NCBI RefSeq assembly: GCF_039555335.1
Contig: NC_092628.1
Span: forward strand, 101,017,893-101,081,892
DNA from: Amphiura filiformis
Taxonomy: Eukaryota; Echinodermata; Ophiuroidea; Amphilepidida; Amphiuridae
Reading direction: 5' to 3'
DNA length: 64,000 nucleotides
Positions 59,400-64,000 of the stretch are shown here, one piece after another. A program made the translations under genes and the position numbers. How positions within the stretch are numbered: position 1 is the stretch's first letter; each line of letters opens with the position of its first letter. The notes beneath the pieces were generated by a model that was not told where the DNA came from, did not search any database, and saw only the letters and a list, made by a program, of their open reading frames with translations.

Positions 59400-62090
59400 T
59401 CTAATGTAACTCGTGTGTCCGTGACAATAACACAAACTAAGCCAAATTAACTTACTTGACCAGATAATTCATATGATTAGTTATTTTTAGATATAAAATA
59501 CAAATATTACTTTTAAACTACATCATGAAGTAGACTTACTTGATTCTGCAATACCGTTAATTAATAACGCTGTCCCCTTTGTATTCACTATAGAGATCTG
59601 AATCAGAATCTGACACACGTAAGTACGTCTCATCAACATCTATATATGACCAATAATTTGCCAAGGTCAATGACATTTTAGGTATTAAGTACAATATTAT
59701 TTCTATTCTACATCATAAAGTAGACTTACCTTACTTTGCAATATCATTAACTAACGCCTTTTCCTGTGTATTCACTATGAATTTTGTGTATTTGTCCAAA
59801 CACTTGATTTGTCCTGGAAAATACAACAAGCAAGTCCCAGCAACACTTTTTGGATATAAAGTACGATTAGTAATATTACTCCTATCTTAAACATAATTGC
59901 TAAAGGAGACTTGCCTAATGGTGAACCGTTAATTAACGCCTTTCCCTTATGTTTTGACTATGTATTTTGTTCAAACACAGACAAATTATACTACAACCTC
60001 AACCTCACCAACCTGCGTATTTTGCTAATAACTTGTTACGATTAAATATATTGTAGATATAAAGTACAATATAACTCTTAACCTATATGGTAAAGTATAC
60101 TTTTCAGATAGTGTAATATATAGAGCTAATTAATGTTTTGCCCTGTAAAGTCACAATTAATCTTATATAGTTGTTCCAAATATTTAATTGTCCTTGAAAA
60201 TAATTAGGACAGACTAATCCAAACAAATTAATTATTTTTTCCATAAAGTACGATATTACTTCTAACCCACAATATATTGGAAAGAAAACGAGCAAGGTAC
60301 ACCAACCACAATATGTACATGATAAAGCAGACTTATCTGGTTTTACAAAATCATTAGTTACTATTTGTCCTGTGTATTTATTATGCATCTTATTTAAATG
60401 ATTCGATCAGTTAAATTTTTCCTTAATAATAGAGCAAATTACGACCAGCAACTCATCTTACCAATTTAAGACTTTAATAAAATTATATATTCTAGGTATA
60501 AAGTAGGGTATCATTGCTGCAATACCGTTTGGTAAATCAGTAATCATATAATATTCATTGCGGCCTTTCTTTAAGATACTTTGGTGTGACCTTGATCACA
60601 AAACAGCTCTTCCTAGGGGTACAGTGGATCTTATATTATTGGTATGGTTCCAACACTTACGATGTCCTTGGCCATAACCCAAACTAAGTGCTATCAACAT
60701 TTTGACCAATAGTTTACTACGACTGATTGTATTGTAGACATGAAGCTACGATATTACTCCTAAGTTACATCGTGAAGTACCTGATTCCTCAATACATTAT
60801 TGCATCTTAAATATTTGTTTCCAACGCGTCAAATGTCTTAAGCAATGGCACAAACCAAGCTTTATCAAAGTATTGACAATAATTTGTTAAAATTAATTAT
60901 AGTTTTTAGTTTTGACATAAAGTACGACATTACTCCTAACTAACATCATAAAGTAGACTTACCTAAATCTGAAATACCGTTAACGAACGTTTTTATTAGG
61001 GATTTGCTATGGATTTTAAGTAATTCGTCCAAAAACAATACAACAAACTAAGCCCCAATTATTTGACCTGCAATTTCCTGTGATCAATTAGTTTTTAAAT
61101 ATAAAGTATGATATCACTACTAACCTAGATCTTAGTATACTTTCCTTGTTATGCAATACCGTTAACAAATGTTTTCCCAGTCTATTCACGAAGAATTTTA
61201 TGTAATTTGTCCAAACGCTTAATTTGTCTTTGAAAAGACAACAAACCAATTGTACAAATAATTTGAATTATAAAGTACCAATATGGTAAGACTATTTTGA
61301 TTGTGTAATACCATTAAATAATGTTTTACCTTGTGTAATCACAATAGATCCCATCCTATATAATTGGTTCAACAAATTAATTTTCCTTAACAATAAATAA
61401 GACAAACGAAGCCATACACTTATTTGACCAATAGTTTGCTATAATTATATTTTGACACGAAATACAATATATTCCTAAACCTACTAATACATAGTAAACT
61501 TACTTGATTTTGCAATACCATTTAATAATTTCATGAATATTTTCCCTAGCCTATTTACTATGCATCAGAGCAAACTGAGTCCCAACAACATATTTGACCA
61601 ATAATTTCTTATGTTTAATTGTATTTCTATGTAGAACACCACTATTGCAATACCGTTCGGTAAACTATGTATTAAGTAATATTCATTGCCGTCTTTCTTT
61701 GAGTTATGGTGTGACCTTGGTCACAAGACAGTGTTTTTTCATGTGGAGTATTCCTGTGGTACGGTTCCAACACTTAAAATGTCCTTGGCATAAACCCATT
61801 TTTTCGTTTGATATAAAGTACGATATTACTCCTAAACTACATCACAAAGTACTTTTGCCTGATTCTGAAATAATATTTTCACTGTGTATTGACTATGCAT
61901 CTTATACGAGTGGTCCGATGTTTTTGTTTTTGCCTTGACAATAAAAGCAAACTGAGTCCCAACAACTCATTCGACATATAATTTGTATTTTAGGTATAAA
62001 GTACGATATATCAATGCTGCAATACCGTTCAGTAAATTACATGATAATTACGGCCTTTCTTTAAGATACCGTATGGTGAGATATTGGTCA
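59400..62090. repeat. Highly diverged satellite, about 185-bp period, about 14 units
   Basis: The anchor ATATAAAGTACGATATTACT or close variants occurs near 59491, 59682, 59853, 60057, 60241, 60494, 60736, 60914, 61098, 61269, 61454, 61629, 61811 and 61992. Each unit also carries words like TAAAGTAGACTTACC, GCAATACCGTTAA, TTTCCCTGTGTATTCACTAT, TTTGTCCAAACACTTAA, GTCCTTG and TTGACCAATAATTTG. Three longer units (near 60540, 61660, 62045) add CTTTCTTTAAGATA with GGTCACAA, indicating a higher-order pattern. Frames at 60104-60388 (minus) and 61594-61938 (plus) are reads through it. Confidence 0.85.
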
Positions 62091-62944
62091 CAAAAGAGCA
62101 TCTTCCCTAAACCATAAACATCCTTGAACAATTGCGCAAGTCATAAAATGTCTTCATCATAGGTGTCTTATACAAAAACACGTTTTTTATTAATAATGAA
62201 CCTTATATTACAGCGAGCTCGGCGCACCTGCGACACCGTTGGGCAATTAATCGCACAAAACAAAATGAAGGCACTAAGCCAACGTCCCGTTGCAACGCCA
62301 TTAAAGGTGGCTGGTCATATTTTGGTCAGATTCATGTTGTGTTTTGCACCTCACCGTGAGGCCTGCATCAAAATAATCTTATTCCCATGTTCCCTCTACA
62401 CCCCAAACCATTAGTGGCATCGGCAAGCAGATTATACTTAATTCTTACACTGAATTACATCAAAATAACAAAGATAGTACAAGCAACAGATAAACACAAT
62501 GCATTATGACCAAGAATTTTATGACAATGCCAGGAGACATTAAACATAGTAAATATATTTTTAAAGATTCCAAAGATTTGTAACAGCGACATAAAAGGTC
62601 CTATCCCCAATACGTGTTTAGATGTGGGTTCACAGAGCAAACATTTGTTACCGGAACGGAGTTTCTGCTACTGCTCTTTACTGTGCAATCACCGCCGGGT
62701 GGAGGTTATCACGCACAGGTGGAACATAAGGTGTAAGTAATTCATATAAAGAGAGGAGCGAGATCATTTTGTGTCTTAAAAAACATCAACAAGTTCTACA
62801 ACAAGTTGTACAATAATATATAACTACATATAGCCGCTAATGCAGTCATTGAATACTGGTCATATGCACACCATAAACAAAAGTAAAAGTAATACCGTAA
62901 ATTAGTTATTTTTCAATAAAGCATAATTGTTCACACAAAAAACA
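62091..62944. other. Non-coding, nothing recognised
   Basis: Unique AT-rich sequence. The 83-codon frame at 62163-62414 has mixed composition but no recognisable domain. Confidence 0.45.
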
Positions 62945-62946
62945 TA

Positions 62947-63173
62947 CAGGGTGTATCAAAATGATTGGTACCCATCAGCTTTGTCGTCTAATGAAACGTC
63001 TGATTCTTCCACATTTAACATTAGATCCTCTATAAATGACTACAACCTGTAGTTTTGTGACCTTTTATAACAAAAACCTACAAATAATTTGGATGTTATC
63101 CTGCATTTTGATGTGGCGGTCTTGACCATGCTCACTGGATATTGATGGGTACCAATCATTTTGATACACCCTG
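62947..63173. mobile_element. TA-target MITE with perfect 30-bp TIRs (227 bp)
   Basis: Starts CAGGGTGTATCAAAATGATT then GGTACCCATCA and ends with its exact complement; TA flanks both ends (62945-62946, 63174-63175). Typical of mariner-mobilised MITEs. The perfect arms suggest recent activity or recent copying. Confidence 0.9.
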
Positions 63174-63212
63174 TAGATCCTCGCATTATATTAGGTTGAT
63201 ATCAATTGTCGC

Positions 63213-63925
63213 GCCCTGGTCTGCTGACTTCGTCCTGTGAACTGAGAGTGCTGTACCAACCACCTAATGGCTTTCATCAGACACACTAAAATGCTTGTGT
63301 TTAACCCAAGTCCATCATTGCGTTCATTTTAGTGATAAAGCTCCCTGGTCTGCTGGCATTGTCCTGCGAAGGGTGATGTACCAACCACCTAATGGCTTTA
63401 TTCGACACACTGAAACGCTTGTGCTTAAACACAAATGACTTAAACAAATCGTAGGTCCATCATTGCGTTCATTTTAGTGATAAAGCTCCCTGGTCTGCTG
63501 GCATTGTCCTGCGAATGGTGTTGTACCAACCACCTAATGGCTTTCATCTGACACACTGAAATGCTTGTGTTTAAACACAAATGACCTAAACAAATCGGCG
63601 GTCCATCATTGCGTTAATTTTAGTGACCAAGCTCACTGGTCTGCTGGCTTTGTCCTGCGAAGAGTGATGTACCAACCACCTAATGGCTTTCATCCGACAC
63701 ACTGAAACACTCCCTGGTACTTGTGTTTAAACACAAATGACTAATAAACAAATCGTAGGTCCATCATTGCGTTCATTTTAGTGATAAAGCTCCCTGGTCT
63801 GCTGGCATTGTCCTGCGAAGGGTGATGTACCAACCACATAATGGCTTTCATCCGACACACTGAAATGCTTGTGTTTAAACCCAAAATGACTTAAGTTAAA
63901 CAAATCGTAGGTCCATCATCAGTCT
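63213..63925. repeat. Satellite, about 146-bp period, five units
   Basis: Units start at the CTGGTCTGCTG word near 63216, 63345, 63490, 63636 and 63794 and share GTACCAACCACCTAATGGCT, CGACACACTGAAA, TTAAACACAAATGACT and GGTCCATCATTGCGTTCATT. The array ends near 63925 or decays into the window end. Confidence 0.9.
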
Positions 63926-64000
63926 ATAATATCGAATTGATTAATTCGAATTAAACAATTCATTGATGTTAGCACTGGGTAGTAGCCATTACTGCCAGTA
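63926..64000. other. Window end, nothing recognised
   Basis: Short AT-rich tail after the satellite. Confidence 0.5.

Noticed and set aside
61594-61938. 114-codon frame
   Set aside because: Runs through the diverged 185-bp satellite.

Overview
This is AT-rich animal genomic DNA with one clear spliced protein-coding gene, a tRNA gene cluster and a very high density of small inverted-repeat elements and tandem repeats. The single-intron EGR gene, eukaryotic tRNA-Glu genes with internal pol III promoters, long intergenic distances, microsatellites and abundant TA-, TTAA- and 8-bp-target MITEs fit a non-vertebrate metazoan. The frequent TAGGCCTA-type words feel like an ambulacrarian (echinoderm or hemichordate) genome to me, but that is an impression, not proof.

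Layout. 1-10 kb: non-coding DNA with fold-back elements, a CTTT microsatellite and MITEs. 10-21 kb: a locally duplicated region with seven tRNA-Glu(TTC) copies and long tandem segmental duplications (about 3.2 kb and 1.5 kb units), carrying a hAT-like MITE and a Tc1/mariner transposase remnant. 21-40 kb: mostly unique AT-rich DNA with scattered fold-back elements, a tRNA-like sequence, a palindromic element with a telomere-like core and an 820-bp element whose terminal motif recurs inside it. 40.8-46.2 kb: an EGR (Krox/zif268 family) transcription factor gene with two exons, an upstream region holding CArG boxes, an ETS site, CRE-like sites and a GC box, and a long 3' UTR. 46.7-57.6 kb: two oppositely oriented arrays of a 19-bp palindrome spaced every 36 bp (about 15 and about 70 copies), sharing inverted outer flanks and enclosing about 6.9 kb with no recognisable gene. 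59.4-62.1 kb: a strongly diverged satellite of about 185 bp period. 62.9-64 kb: a perfect-TIR MITE and a satellite of about 146 bp period.

The most unusual structure is the pair of inverted palindrome arrays. They look superficially like CRISPR (regular palindromes, regular spacers), but the spacers are near-identical and no cas-like gene is present; I read them as tandem-repeat ends of an undescribed large inverted-repeat element or as an inverted satellite pair. Two insertions (a hAT-like and a TTAA-type MITE) have matching empty sites in paralogous copies inside this same window, so they can be dated relative to the duplications. I saw no convincing retrovirus-like, LTR or Polinton element. 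Nearly all other open frames are short or lie in repeats, and I do not consider them genes.
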